From Olsenella sp. oral taxon 807 (lineage in GTDB: Bacteria; Actinomycetota; Coriobacteriia; Coriobacteriales; Atopobiaceae): 64,000 bases of DNA. Shown here piece by piece: positions 16,571 through 25,774 of this stretch. Position 1 is the first letter of the stretch. Each line of letters opens with the position of its first letter. Under the pieces are notes generated by a model, which was not told the DNA's origin, did no database searches, and saw only the letters and a list, made by a program, of their open reading frames with translations. The position numbers and the translations under genes are program-made. The stretch is from NCBI RefSeq assembly GCF_001189515.2, contig NZ_CP012069.2, forward strand, positions 3,149,586-3,213,585, read 5' to 3'.

Positions 16571-18424
16571 TTAGGGTATGAGGACGTATCCTGCGACGTA
16601 GGCGTCACAGGGTCTGTCGCCGCTGACTTGGAACGAGACGCTCGTGAGGGCAAGACAGCCCCCATCCTTGGTGACAATGCGCATCTCGCTCGGATCGACG
16701 TCGTCGATATGCGTCGAGTATTCGCCCCTTGGCCGTGAGGCGTAGTGCTCCCTGAGTCGCGCGATAAGCTCAGAGCAGTCAACGTGTAAGGCAGTTCCGT
16801 CGGCAGACCAGAAGTCGAGCGTGAGGTCATCCGCAAGCTCCCTCGCGTCAAGCGGGTAGAGACGCGAGTAGCCCGCAACACCTATGTTGGCGCCATGTCT
16901 CACAGCATACGTTTCGCGTGTCGAGCTAGACTTGTTTTTGCTGCCCAAGGAGCCATCCAGGACGCCGTTCGAGCCGGAGGGGGTGTTAGAACTGAGGTAG
17001 TCGAGAGCCCCGCTCGCCCGACTGTCGCCCCTTAGCTGGTCCACAAGCTCGGAGTTGGTGAGCGCTCCCGTGCGCGATGACAGGTAGCTCCAGCTGCTTG
17101 CGATGCGCTCTTGTTCCCCCGTGGAGAGGGTGCCCAAGCTCTCATGGGTGACGTCCGCCGCCTGCGACATGCCGCCACTTGCGAGCGCGGTGCGCAGCCG
17201 TCCTGCCTGCTCCTGGTACGGCAGATCGATGATGTTTGCGGAAGTGACGCAGGCGATGAGCGTGACGACGCAGCACACCCCAAAGAGCTCTCGGGGGTGC
17301 CTTGTGCGCGCGGCAAGGGCGAGCCCCACCGCGCCGACGATGACGCAGAGGATCGAGGCATAGCGCGACGTCGTGAGACCGTAGGCCGAGACGCGCAGAT
17401 AGATGGCCATAAGCTGCACGATGAGGATGGGGATGACAAGGGCCCAGCCCCAGCGCAGATACCAGCGCACCACGCCACTGCCAATCATGCGGATGCCTGC
17501 CCAGAAGAAGAGTGTGCCGAGCAGCGCGAGGCAACCAAACCAGTTGAGCTGGCCTGAGGGCAGGGTGCGCGTGAGGGCAATGCGCGCGATGTAGAGGTAG
17601 AGTACGGCGAGCAGGAGCAGATAGATGTAGAAGAGGGCCCTTCCGACGACGATGCGGTAGACGTGTGGGACGTCGAGCCGCTCGGTGTGGCGGGGGACCT
17701 GCGAGCAGAAGACACAGGGAAGCACGAACGTCCACACGAGTGACGCCACGGCCTGATGCGCATTGCTGCTCACGTGTGTGATCAGGGAGTCAATCGCGGA
17801 CATTACGATGGATAGACCAAGGTGCACGATGCCCGCGACAAAGACGGAGAAGGCCACCCCCTTAACGAGGAAGGCAAGGAGCACATCCTCATTGTCAGAC
17901 GTGTAGAGCAGCCAGGGCAGACCGAAGACGCTGATGAGTACGACGGCCAACACGACCAGACCAAAGAGGGTGCTCAGACGCTCATCTGCCCTGACTGGCA
18001 GGTCGATGGCGGCATAGAGCGCCCATACCGCTGCCCCCGTGGCAGCCTGCACCAGGATGGGACGTGGTCTTGGGTGGGCATGCGTCTTCTCCTCCGCGGC
18101 GTCGTTCTCGTGCGCGTCACGTAACAGCCGCTCGACGGCGAGCGTGGCCGTGATGCAGGCAAGTGCTGCAAGTCGAGACCCGCTGATGAAGCTCTGGGCT
18201 ACGAGCGCCGACGTTGCGATGTTTGTGCGCAGGGGACCTCTATACCACAATACCATGAAAAGGTCGTCTGAACCTGCGCTTATTCCAAAGACGTCGTAGG
18301 CCTGAAGCATCGAGATGAGCGTCCCTGCTGCCGCGAGCGCGATAACGACCGGAAAGCGCTCGAGCATCCGGTGCGCTAATCTCTCCAGTGCACGAATGGT
18401 CCGTCCCGCCTCGTCAACCTTCAT
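16571..18424 (-). CDS. DUF4153-type polytopic membrane protein
   Basis: Met at 18424 (MKVDEAGRTIRALERLAHRM) is chosen; an upstream in-frame ATG has no better site. The 617-residue product has about 11 hydrophobic helices (for example VVIALAAAGTLISMLQAY, LVVLAVVLISVFGLPWLL, ALFYIYLLLLAVLYLYIA). A soluble C-terminal region of about 200 residues starts near DLPYQEQAGRLRTALASGG and ends VAGYVLIP. The DUF4153 call rests on helix pattern, a WLLY motif and length. Function is unknown. It is divergent from the LPXTG gene. Confidence 0.75.
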   Translation of the reverse strand: MKVDEAGRTIRALERLAHRMLERFPVVIALAAAGTLISMLQAYDVFGISAGSDDLFMVLWYRGPLRTNIATSALVAQSFISGSRLAALACITATLAVERLLRDAHENDAAEEKTHAHPRPRPILVQAATGAAVWALYAAIDLPVRADERLSTLFGLVVLAVVLISVFGLPWLLYTSDNEDVLLAFLVKGVAFSVFVAGIVHLGLSIVMSAIDSLITHVSSNAHQAVASLVWTFVLPCVFCSQVPRHTERLDVPHVYRIVVGRALFYIYLLLLAVLYLYIARIALTRTLPSGQLNWFGCLALLGTLFFWAGIRMIGSGVVRWYLRWGWALVIPILIVQLMAIYLRVSAYGLTTSRYASILCVIVGAVGLALAARTRHPRELFGVCCVVTLIACVTSANIIDLPYQEQAGRLRTALASGGMSQAADVTHESLGTLSTGEQERIASSWSYLSSRTGALTNSELVDQLRGDSRASGALDYLSSNTPSGSNGVLDGSLGSKNKSSSTRETYAVRHGANIGVAGYSRLYPLDARELADDLTLDFWSADGTALHVDCSELIARLREHYASRPRGEYSTHIDDVDPSEMRIVTKDGGCLALTSVSFQVSGDRPCDAYVAGYVLIP

Positions 18425-18553
18425 GGTGAGCCCCCGTCCCTTGATATGCCTATGATAACCGATGACCCAGACGATGGGCATAAAGGGACACGCGTCACGC
18501 TACGCAGAGGATGGCGTAACGCGGCGTCCTGTGAGCGGGGACTACCACATGAG

Positions 18554-18582
18554 TTGCCTTCCGGGGCAATAAGCCCTAGACT
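18554..18582 (+). promoter_or_regulatory. promoter of the LPXTG surface protein gene
   Basis: TTGCCT at 18554-18559 and TAGACT at 18577-18582 are separated by 17 bp, about 45 bases before the start codon at 18628. Consistent with a housekeeping sigma factor. Confidence 0.5.
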
Positions 18583-18627
18583 CAACTGTAAACAAACGGT
18601 TTCATGGTCTGATGCGGAGGTCTTGCA

Positions 18628-20094
18628 ATGCATGCATACGCCCGTAATCACGCGAGGGCCATCGTGGGCGCCGTCATCGCCTTTGTCCTGAGCCTCGTGG
18701 CGCTGCCCGTCAGGGCCGTCGCGGCAAGCACCTTGGCGGTTACGACCCAGGACACCGGTCATGTCAAGATCATGAGCTCGTGGTCCGACTATGAGGCGAA
18801 CCGTCCTCCCGAGAACGACAAGTCCACGTGGCCGGCAAGCGACTCCGCCTCACTTGACGGCGCCGCTGCCGTGATCCTGCGTCCGGCAGACTCCTACGGG
18901 TATCTTCAGTCCCTGAAGGCGGCTGATGCACAGGGCCAGAACGTGGTGCAGCTTGGCTTTACGGACGTGACAACAGACAACAGGTTCAAGTTTACAGATG
19001 AGTTTAAGAGTGGCAATAATCCACTTGGTATCAAGCTTTCGGACCACAACGAGAACAACGGTAACACTGACATCGACTTTGGTATGACCTTTGGCGCGGA
19101 CGTCACGGTCACCGCAGTCTACCGCCACAGCAGCACGGTTACGTTCTATACCAACTACAGTGCATCTGACAGCTCCGTGCATCAGACGATGGAGGGCTAT
19201 AGCGGCGACCCGATCGCCGTGGCAGTTCCCGTGCGCGAGGGCTACGTGTTCAAGGGCTGGGCGACGTCTCGCCTTGGGCCGGTTGTGGCAGGGCCTGGAG
19301 AGGTACTGAAGTTTCCTGACTCATCTACACAGAGCTACTATGCCATCTGGGGGACATTGTCTCCCGAGGCATCAACCCATACGATCAGCTTTGACGCCAA
19401 CGGGGGCGAGGGATCCATGGCCCCCCAGACGTACGAGGAGGGCAGGCCACAGGCACTCGTGCTCAATTCGTTTGTCCGCGTGGGCCACAGCTTCAGGGGT
19501 TGGAACACGAGTGCGGACGGCACGGGTACGGCCTACGGCGACGGAGACACGATCGTAGTGACGTCAGATCTGACGCTCTATGCGCAGTGGACTCCCATAT
19601 CCTATACCGTGACCCTTCACGCAAACCATGGGGAGGACGAGACGAAGCGAGTCACGGTCACGTATGGTGAAGACACGAAATTCATCACCTATGACATATT
19701 CACGTGGCCAGGGCACACGATCGTGGGGTGGAACACCAGGCCCGACGGCAGCGGAGCGAACCATGGACCCGGGGAGCACATTACAATTACGCGAGACACC
19801 GACTTCTATGCCGTGTGGGCCGACGTGACCGAGACGCCCAGCTATGGTCCTAACACCACGATACCCAACAATCCAGTCACTCCTGTGACGGCTGTCGAGG
19901 AGTCCTCTCGGATCAGGGGCGGAGACATTCAACCAGCCTTTTCCAGGGACAGGGTACAAGACAGCGCCTTACCCCAGACGGGAGATGATCGGCTGGCTGC
20001 TCTCGTACCCGTCCTTGCGTTCGCGGGCGCGGTCGTGCTCGTCGCTGGTGTCGTCGCAAGACGGAGGCAGTCACGACACGAGATGCCACGTTAG
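18628..20094 (+). CDS. LPXTG-anchored surface protein with InlB-type repeats
   Basis: This is a 488-residue secreted protein. A signal peptide (basic start, then IVGAVIAFVLSLVALPVRA) is followed by a unique N-terminal region, then three Listeria/Bacteroides InlB B-repeat domains with the pattern VREGYVFKGWAT, VRVGHSFRGWNTSADGTGT and PGHTIVGWNTRPDGSG, each ending in a YAxW-type strand. The C-terminus has sortase motif LPQTGD (about residue 447), hydrophobic helix VPVLAFAGAVVLVAGVVA and tail RRRQSRHEMPR. Covalently attached to peptidoglycan by sortase; likely adhesin or matrix function. GGAGG lies upstream of ATG. Confidence 0.92.
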   Translation: MHAYARNHARAIVGAVIAFVLSLVALPVRAVAASTLAVTTQDTGHVKIMSSWSDYEANRPPENDKSTWPASDSASLDGAAAVILRPADSYGYLQSLKAADAQGQNVVQLGFTDVTTDNRFKFTDEFKSGNNPLGIKLSDHNENNGNTDIDFGMTFGADVTVTAVYRHSSTVTFYTNYSASDSSVHQTMEGYSGDPIAVAVPVREGYVFKGWATSRLGPVVAGPGEVLKFPDSSTQSYYAIWGTLSPEASTHTISFDANGGEGSMAPQTYEEGRPQALVLNSFVRVGHSFRGWNTSADGTGTAYGDGDTIVVTSDLTLYAQWTPISYTVTLHANHGEDETKRVTVTYGEDTKFITYDIFTWPGHTIVGWNTRPDGSGANHGPGEHITITRDTDFYAVWADVTETPSYGPNTTIPNNPVTPVTAVEESSRIRGGDIQPAFSRDRVQDSALPQTGDDRLAALVPVLAFAGAVVLVAGVVARRRQSRHEMPR

Positions 20095-20294
20095 GTGGCA
20101 GGAGGCACGTGAACGTAAGGATGTGGGTGGCGTCGTGGGGCACGAGACCCTCTTGGCATTGAGTTGTTGACTTCGTGGAGCAGGCAGATGTGTATTCCCT
20201 TCGGTTCGATGATGGGGTATATGGGCTGCTATGGTCGTGTTTCTTAAGAACCAAGGCGGAGTGCTGGCACGTCGATAGAAGGAAGCGCGTACTC

Positions 20295-20486
20295 ATGGCA
20301 ACGAGCGAGGCTCAAAAGAGAGCAAACGCAAGGTACCGCAAGAAGAGCGTAAAGCAGATGGCGCTGCGCTTCTATCCGGTTGACATGGATCTCTGGGAAT
20401 GGCTCTGCGGGCGCAAGAACAGACAAGCATACATTCGCGAACTCATTCGTGCCGACATGAAGCGTTGTACCGAGGAGTCGCTGTAG
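20295..20486 (+). CDS. small RHH-like protein, unknown
   Basis: This is a 63-residue basic protein from ATG 20295 with AGAAGGAAG upstream. ATSEAQKRANARYRKKSVKQ is followed by MALRFYPVDMDLWEWLCGRK and a helix AYIRELIRADMKR. This is the layout of small ribbon-helix-helix-like proteins common on plasmids and mobile elements (strand with basic residues, then IRxLIRxD). Probably DNA-binding; no partner is adjacent. Confidence 0.6.
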   Translation: MATSEAQKRANARYRKKSVKQMALRFYPVDMDLWEWLCGRKNRQAYIRELIRADMKRCTEESL

Positions 20487-20596
20487 GCAGACAGAGGCGA
20501 GCAAGGCTCACGGACGGACCGGTGCCTCGTGGCCTCGTGTCTGGTGCGGTGCCACCAGGTCTCTTCACAGCAAATGTTTTCACAGCGTATAGATGC

Positions 20597-20631
20597 AGGA
20601 GCGCCCCCGTGCGGGAGCGCTCCTGTTCTTT
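20597..20631 (+). terminator. rho-independent terminator
   Basis: AGGAGCGCCCCCGTGC and GGGAGCGCTCCT form a near-perfect stem of about 12 bp at 20597-20624, followed by the T-rich GTTCTTTG. It ends the small upstream gene and separates it from the convergent PASTA gene. Confidence 0.65.
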
Positions 20632-20723
20632 GGCGGTCGCTGAAGCTAACGTGGGCGCTCGGCAGGCGTGGGCACACTCAGAGACGTGCGAGTTGTGTCC
20701 ACGCTTCGCCCCTGCCCCCTTTC

Positions 20724-23018
20724 CTAGTGCGCCTTTACCCAGCCAGAGACGTTTGCCGCATTGAGGAATGACGTCACGTTTTGCGAGATCGTGGTCGTGG
20801 AGGTACTGGTGCGCATCTCGTAGACTTTGATGGGGTGTCCGCTCGAGTCATTGATACTCTGCACGAGGCGCTCGCTTCCGCTTGGCGTCACTCCAATGTT
20901 CGTCGAGGACGAGTAGATGACTGCCGCCAGCTCGTTCTTGTAGTAGACCTGCATCACCTCTGTCGTACCGCTTGTAGCGCTGGGTGTTGTGCCCGGCGTC
21001 GCCTGGGAGCCGTTGTTGACGGTTGAGGTCTGTATGGTCACAGAGTCAACGTAGTCGCTGGGTACGACCAGATCGAAGTATGTGGCATTGTAGGTCTTTG
21101 CCGTTGCTTTCGCCACGGTGATATTGACGGTCGAACCGCTCTTGGCGACGGAGCCCGCGATGGGATCAGTCGAGATGACCGTACCCACCTTCGCGCTCGA
21201 CTCCTCGTAGGTGACGTTTGGCACGAAACCCGCATCCTCGATGATGCTCTTTGCGCTATCTTCGGTTCTGCCCATGACCTCCGGTACCGTGTAGTTCTTG
21301 GCGATCTTGAGCTCGACCGTGTCACCCGTGCGATACGTCTGTCCCATCCGCGGGTCGGTCTCGAGCACGGTACCCGGTGTCTCGTCCGAGAGCTGCTCGC
21401 TTGTCGTTACGTTGAGGCCCAGACCCTGGAGCTCGCTTGTCGCGTCATCCAAAGACTTACCCTTCTCGTTAGGCAAGGTTCTCAGGACCCCCTCGGTTAT
21501 CCGTACGGTTTTGCCCGGATTGAGTCGCGTGCCGGGGTCAGGTGACATCGAAAGTATCGTGCCCACGCCGTCATCCGTCCCCTCTTGGAGGATCTCGACC
21601 TTGAAGCCATCCGCCTCGAGTGCGTTTCTCGCCGTATCGACGCTTTCGGTCAGGACATCGGGTACGCGCTTTCCGCCCCACATCTCCTGGTCGTACGTGA
21701 TCCACAGTGCAACGACACTGACGATGACTATGAAGATGATGACAATGGCGACAACGAGCGTTCGGTGCATGTTGCGGTCGTGTGAGTTGGCCGCCTGCAT
21801 GGTGGCGCTCACGTTGCCGGGGGCATACCACTCGCTGTCGGCACCCGCGCCGGCCTCCTCCCTCTTGGCATTGGCTGCCTCGATGTACTCGCGTGGGACC
21901 TCCCTGCCCTCGCTGCGCTGCATGATGGGGATGGGAAGGGGCGCGGCAACCCCGCTGCCTCCGCTCGCTATGGCCGTCTGGTCGGCAAAGTACTGCTTCT
22001 CGCGCTCGTACTCCTCATCGTACTCGTCGTCCTCATAGTCATCCTCGCTGTCGGGTTCCTCGCCATCAGTCTCATCGGCATAGTCACCCTCGAAATCAAA
22101 GTCGTCGTGGTAGTCGAAGTTGCCATCCTCGGCGTCATCGAGCTCGTCGAGGTTATCAAGCTCGTCGAGATCGTCGAGGTTGTCGAGCTCGTCGTTGTCG
22201 CGGCCCTCCGTCTCGTGGTCCGCAGGCCCGCCCACTACCCTGGTGTCGTCCGACGAGCCATCCTCTGCAGGTTTGTCCTCCCGAGGCTCTGGGGCAGCGT
22301 CGTCTGCGGCTGGTTGCGTACCAACGTCCTCCTCGACATACGAGTTGTCCTCGTACTCGTCGGCCCTGTCCCTCTGCCCAGTCGCTGGGCGTACGACCGT
22401 CGCCTCGGACTCGCTCAAGACAGAGTCGTCAGGCAACGATGGGATCCCAGACTGAACGTCCATCCGGCCGTCGATGTCTTTCTCGTCGGCTGCGTATGCG
22501 TCGACATGCTGGTTGCCATCGGTCGTGATCTCGTCATCTGCGGCTCTGCCGCGTAAGTCTTCACTTGCAAAGGACGTGCCCTCGCCACCGTCGCCACCAT
22601 CGTCGATTGTGAAGTCATCGATCTTGAGGTCGTTCGTCCAGCTCTCGTTTGAACGAGGCCCGCCTGAGGTACGCCACGAGATCACCGTCTCCTCAGGAGA
22701 CGTGCTCGACAGGTCGGAGAGCCTGTCAAAGATGAGGCTGTCTGCGGTCACCTCATTGTGAGCACCGTCATCGCCAAGGTCGTTTGTCGTGTCGTCGTTA
22801 TCCGCGTCGTCACCGAAGCTCACCGCCTCGTCGACATCCATGCCAATATCGTCTAGCTCGTCGACGTCCACGTCTGCATCGTCGACATCGGGAGCTGATG
22901 CCTCGCTATCCTCGTCCATGTCGTCACTGCAGATAATCCTGTCCAACAGTGGCGTTCCGCAGTGCGGACAGATGAACGCCTTATCTGGCAGCGGCTCTCC
23001 GCATTCTGGGCAGTTCAT
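20724..23018 (-). CDS. zinc-ribbon, acidic-linker, single-TM protein with PASTA domains
   Basis: This is a 764-residue protein. It opens with a zinc ribbon (Cys3, Cys6, Cys17, Cys20 in NCPECGEPLPDKAFICPHCG). About 330 strongly acidic, low-complexity residues follow (Asp/Glu runs such as LDNLDELDDAED), then a membrane helix VVAIVIIFIVIVSVVALWI, three PASTA domains (VPDVLTESVDTARNALEADG; LPNEKGKSLDDATSELQGLG; VPEVMGRTEDSAKSIIEDAG) and a C-terminal domain ending VSGWVKAH. PASTA domains bind peptidoglycan fragments in Ser/Thr kinases and PBPs, but here there is no kinase or transpeptidase. Likely a membrane sensor or scaffold with cytoplasmic zinc ribbon; role inferred. Confidence 0.85.
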   Translation of the reverse strand: MNCPECGEPLPDKAFICPHCGTPLLDRIICSDDMDEDSEASAPDVDDADVDVDELDDIGMDVDEAVSFGDDADNDDTTNDLGDDGAHNEVTADSLIFDRLSDLSSTSPEETVISWRTSGGPRSNESWTNDLKIDDFTIDDGGDGGEGTSFASEDLRGRAADDEITTDGNQHVDAYAADEKDIDGRMDVQSGIPSLPDDSVLSESEATVVRPATGQRDRADEYEDNSYVEEDVGTQPAADDAAPEPREDKPAEDGSSDDTRVVGGPADHETEGRDNDELDNLDDLDELDNLDELDDAEDGNFDYHDDFDFEGDYADETDGEEPDSEDDYEDDEYDEEYEREKQYFADQTAIASGGSGVAAPLPIPIMQRSEGREVPREYIEAANAKREEAGAGADSEWYAPGNVSATMQAANSHDRNMHRTLVVAIVIIFIVIVSVVALWITYDQEMWGGKRVPDVLTESVDTARNALEADGFKVEILQEGTDDGVGTILSMSPDPGTRLNPGKTVRITEGVLRTLPNEKGKSLDDATSELQGLGLNVTTSEQLSDETPGTVLETDPRMGQTYRTGDTVELKIAKNYTVPEVMGRTEDSAKSIIEDAGFVPNVTYEESSAKVGTVISTDPIAGSVAKSGSTVNITVAKATAKTYNATYFDLVVPSDYVDSVTIQTSTVNNGSQATPGTTPSATSGTTEVMQVYYKNELAAVIYSSSTNIGVTPSGSERLVQSINDSSGHPIKVYEMRTSTSTTTISQNVTSFLNAANVSGWVKAH

Positions 23019-23039
23019 GGGCCTCCAATCCTCGGGTGC

Positions 23040-23069
23040 AACCTAGCGGATGTGGCTTTGATGTGCCAA
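23040..23069 (-). promoter_or_regulatory. promoter of the PASTA protein gene
   Basis: On the minus strand TTGGCA (23069-23064) and TAGGTT (23045-23040) are 18 bp apart, about 20 bases before the start codon. The sequence further up (23205-23300) is unusually A/T-rich for this genome. Confidence 0.45.
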
Positions 23070-23339
23070 CATACCGCGACGCTCCTCCCGCGTGGCCATT
23101 GTCCCACATGACGGCATCCATGGTACGAGACAGCTTCGATTGGACTGCCGTTTTGCCGCTGCCGTGGGAGAGGCATCATGGGCGAGCAAGCTTCCGATTC
23201 ATAATTTAGGCTTATGCTACCTCATTTTACCGGTACATACGGGGGGAATTTATCTGTTTTATTGAAAATAATTGAAAAGGCTTTCCTACGCGTCGGTGTG
23301 GGGTGGTGCGCTGCGACTGGTCAGCGTGAGGACTCTGCG

Positions 23340-23855
23340 CTAGCGCTGTCGTGTGGGACAGAGCTTACAGCTCAGGTGGGGTACGTCTATGCGAATGACG
23401 GCCACAGAGGCGGCCATCGCCTCCGTGATGGTGAAGTCGCGTCCTGTCTGCGCGCGCATGAGGAGTGTGAGTCCTCTGACCTTCTCCTTGGGCTCCTCGA
23501 TCACTCGCGCCTGAGCGTCGCCCATGATGCTGGCGTAGGATGCTCCGTAGCTGCAGGCGCGCTCGCCTCCGGAGGAGAGGGTCTCGTCGCAGTCGATCTG
23601 GACGAACGCCGTCGGGTTTGCGCGGATGACGTCTATCTTGCGCCCCTCTCGCGCGCTGTGACACCAGAGCGTGAGGCACCGTGCATCCGCATGCGGCGAA
23701 TCCGCCTCGGAAAACTCAAACCCGTAGTGCAGTGGGACTACGTAGGGACGTACGCCATCCACCAACCCCAGGTGGACGATTCGTGCGCGTCCAATAATGT
23801 CGCTGATAATGTGCGGATCCCTGACCTCACGGTCGCGTCTTCTCATGTGCGTCAT
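23340..23855 (-). CDS. pyridoxamine 5'-phosphate oxidase-like flavin protein (NimA type)
   Basis: The start is placed at Met 23855 (MTHMRRRDREVRDP); Met 23846 is equally possible. The open frame runs much further up but those codons overlap the divergent bicupin gene. The 171-residue split-barrel protein has IGRARIVHLGLVDGVRPYVV, PLHYGFEF, a histidine in LTLWCHSAREGRKIDVIRAN, and the C-terminal CxxYGASYASIMGDAQ. This matches NimA-like FMN proteins of about 150-160 residues. Some relatives reduce nitroimidazoles; substrate here is unknown. Confidence 0.82.
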   Translation of the reverse strand: MTHMRRRDREVRDPHIISDIIGRARIVHLGLVDGVRPYVVPLHYGFEFSEADSPHADARCLTLWCHSAREGRKIDVIRANPTAFVQIDCDETLSSGGERACSYGASYASIMGDAQARVIEEPKEKVRGLTLLMRAQTGRDFTITEAMAASVAVIRIDVPHLSCKLCPTRQR

Positions 23856-23949
23856 TTTCTCTTGTTGTTGGATAATCAACACTGTGTGTCCCGCAGTGCG
23901 TATATCCTGATGGTGCACGAAACTCAGCGCTCGGACAAGGGAGGAAGAG

Positions 23950-24606
23950 ATGAAATTCACGTCAGGCACGGTTTTCTCCATCAAGAGGGATTGCACCCCC
24001 GAGGCGGGCTGCACGACGTCGGAGGCGGTCAGTCGCACGGCTGACCTTTCCGTATCTGTCTTCTCGCTCGCAGCACACACCGACATCAGTGCCGAGAGCT
24101 ACGCCTACCCCAAGCTCCTTCTGGTCGTGGCTGGAGAAGCGGAGTCCTATGAGAGCGGTGGGCGTACGTGGACACTCGCCGAGGGTGATGCGCTCGTCAC
24201 GCCCGTCGATATCCCGGTGGGAATCCAAAGCCAAGAGGGTTGCGTCTATATTGAGCTCACCCTCACGAAGGAGACGTACATGAACGAGAAGATCAGGGCA
24301 GGGGAGATCATCAGGCTAGCGGAGCTGCTGCCGACCCAGGACGGAAAGATCGTGAACATGGACCTGGCGCATAATGATGGCATGAAGTTCGCGCTCATGA
24401 GCTTTGCCGCCGGCACGGGTCTTGATGAGCATGCGGCGCCCGGCGATGCGCTGGTCTTTGCGCTTGAGGGCGAGGCGATCGTCGGCTACGAGGGTACAGA
24501 GCATCGTATCCACGCGGGTGAGAACTTCAAGTTTGACAAGGGCGGGAGGCACTACGTCCGTGCCGATCAGCCCTTCAAGATGGCACTGCTCCTCGTGCGT
24601 ACGTAG
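23950..24606 (+). CDS. bicupin (two cupin domains)
   Basis: This is a 218-residue protein with two cupin barrels. The first (about 45-110) carries KLLLVVAGEAESYESGGRTW and LAEGDALVTPVDIPVGI. The second (about 140-218) carries GTGLDEHAAPGDALVFALEG and HAGENFKFDKGGRHYV. The second has the metal-site histidine (DEHAAPGD) expected for a functional cupin; the first lacks clear metal ligands. GGAGGAAGAG precedes ATG. Divergent from the flavin gene, with which it may share control. Small-molecule binding or sensing is likely; ligand unknown. Confidence 0.85.
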   Translation: MKFTSGTVFSIKRDCTPEAGCTTSEAVSRTADLSVSVFSLAAHTDISAESYAYPKLLLVVAGEAESYESGGRTWTLAEGDALVTPVDIPVGIQSQEGCVYIELTLTKETYMNEKIRAGEIIRLAELLPTQDGKIVNMDLAHNDGMKFALMSFAAGTGLDEHAAPGDALVFALEGEAIVGYEGTEHRIHAGENFKFDKGGRHYVRADQPFKMALLLVRT

Positions 24607-24654
24607 CGCCCAAGACCTACTCTTCAGACATCGGCGTTGTCCTTCGACGCGCCG

Positions 24655-24774
24655 GGCACCCCGGCGCCTTAGTGCCCCGCAGATTCTGGGGTACCTAAGA
24701 ATTTGACTCAACTGGGCAAACGTCGCCGCCTCGGTACCCCGCAGATTCTGGGGCACCAAGGCGGCGTTGGGGGC
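24655..24774 (+). repeat. A element, copy 1 (left of glucitol operon)
   Basis: This 120-bp element has two inverted arms (GCCTTAGTGCCCC to GGGGTACC, and GGTACCCC to GGGGCACCAAGGC). Each contains the hairpin CCCCGCAGATTCTGGGG in the same orientation, around the centre TTGACTCAACTGGGCAAACG. A copy with 3 mismatches lies at 30335 in the same orientation. The core 24712-24722 is shared with the B elements. Confidence 0.9.
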
Positions 24775-24838
24775 CTCCCATCAACGCAGCTCCATGCTAT
24801 CCACCACCTCGCCTCACCGTCCTCGTTCGTCTGACCGC

Positions 24839-24855
24839 TTGCAACCGCTGTGCAA
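24839..24855. promoter_or_regulatory. possible operator before srlD
   Basis: TTGCAACCGCTGTGCAA is an interrupted palindrome (TTGCA, 7 bases, TGCAA) about 93 bp before the srlD start. It is a candidate site for the PRD regulator or a catabolite regulator; position is the only support. Confidence 0.25.
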
Positions 24856-24947
24856 AGGATGACATCATTTGCCGCTCTCGAACTCGGAGAATATCAGGTA
24901 GAGGGGATTGCGATGGTCCCCACACACCAGTCAGGGAGGAGCGAGCA

Positions 24948-25748
24948 ATGGAAAAGCAGTGGCTTGAGCTCGAGGGTAAGGTCGCCATCGTCACCGGTGC
25001 CGCCTCTGGGATCGGCAGGCATGTCGCTGAGGTCCTGAGGAGCGTTGGCTCGCGGGTCGTCATCGTCGACCTCACTGTCAAGACCGGAGACGAGCTGGAG
25101 GGTATGTACTGCGTCAAGTGCGACGTGTCAGATCGCGACAGCGTTGGCGCCATGACGCAGGCTGTCATGGACCGCTATGGTGCCATCGACATCCTCGTCA
25201 ACAATGCGGGGCTCAACAGGCCACGCCTGCTCGTGGACGTCGCCGGGAAGAAGCCCCAGTACGAGCTTGGTGTCGATGACTTCAACCTCATGTTTGACGT
25301 CAACGTCAAGGGCGTCTTTCTGTGTGCGCAGGCCGCTGCCCGCCAGATGATCAGGCAGGGCAAGGGTGTGATCATCAACATGTCCTCTGAGTCCGGGAAG
25401 GAAGGGTCGCAGGGTCAGTCGGCCTACTCCGCCACCAAGGGGGCCGTTGACTCCTTCACGCGCTCCTGGGCTAAGGAGATCAGTCAGTACGGCGTGCGCG
25501 TCGTCGCCTGCGCCCCAGGCATCATGGAGGCCACGGGCCTGCGCACCCCCGCCTATGATGAGGCGCTCGCCTACACGCGCGGCACCACCCCCGATAAGCT
25601 CAACACCGACTACAAGAAGTCCATTCCCGTCGGTCGCCCCGGTATGCTCGACGAGGTGGGTTACGTCGTGGCGTTTCTTGCCTCAGATCGCGCTGGCTAC
25701 ATCTCGGGCACGACGATCAACATCTCTGGCGGCAAGAGCCGCGGCTAG
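24948..25748 (+). CDS. srlD: sorbitol-6-phosphate 2-dehydrogenase
   Basis: This is a 266-residue short-chain dehydrogenase. The NAD-binding motif is TGAASGIG (16-23), with NNAG in LVNNAGLNRP, catalytic YSATK (Tyr160, Lys164) and GSQGQSAYSATKGA typical of the sorbitol-6-P branch. It oxidises the D-sorbitol 6-phosphate made by the PTS to fructose 6-phosphate. First gene of the glucitol operon, with GGGAGGAGCGAG before ATG. Its stop is near or overlapping the next gene's start. Confidence 0.9.
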   Translation: MEKQWLELEGKVAIVTGAASGIGRHVAEVLRSVGSRVVIVDLTVKTGDELEGMYCVKCDVSDRDSVGAMTQAVMDRYGAIDILVNNAGLNRPRLLVDVAGKKPQYELGVDDFNLMFDVNVKGVFLCAQAAARQMIRQGKGVIINMSSESGKEGSQGQSAYSATKGAVDSFTRSWAKEISQYGVRVVACAPGIMEATGLRTPAYDEALAYTRGTTPDKLNTDYKKSIPVGRPGMLDEVGYVVAFLASDRAGYISGTTINISGGKSRG

Positions 25749-25774
25749 TGCAGCGCCCCGCGTTAGGTGACACG

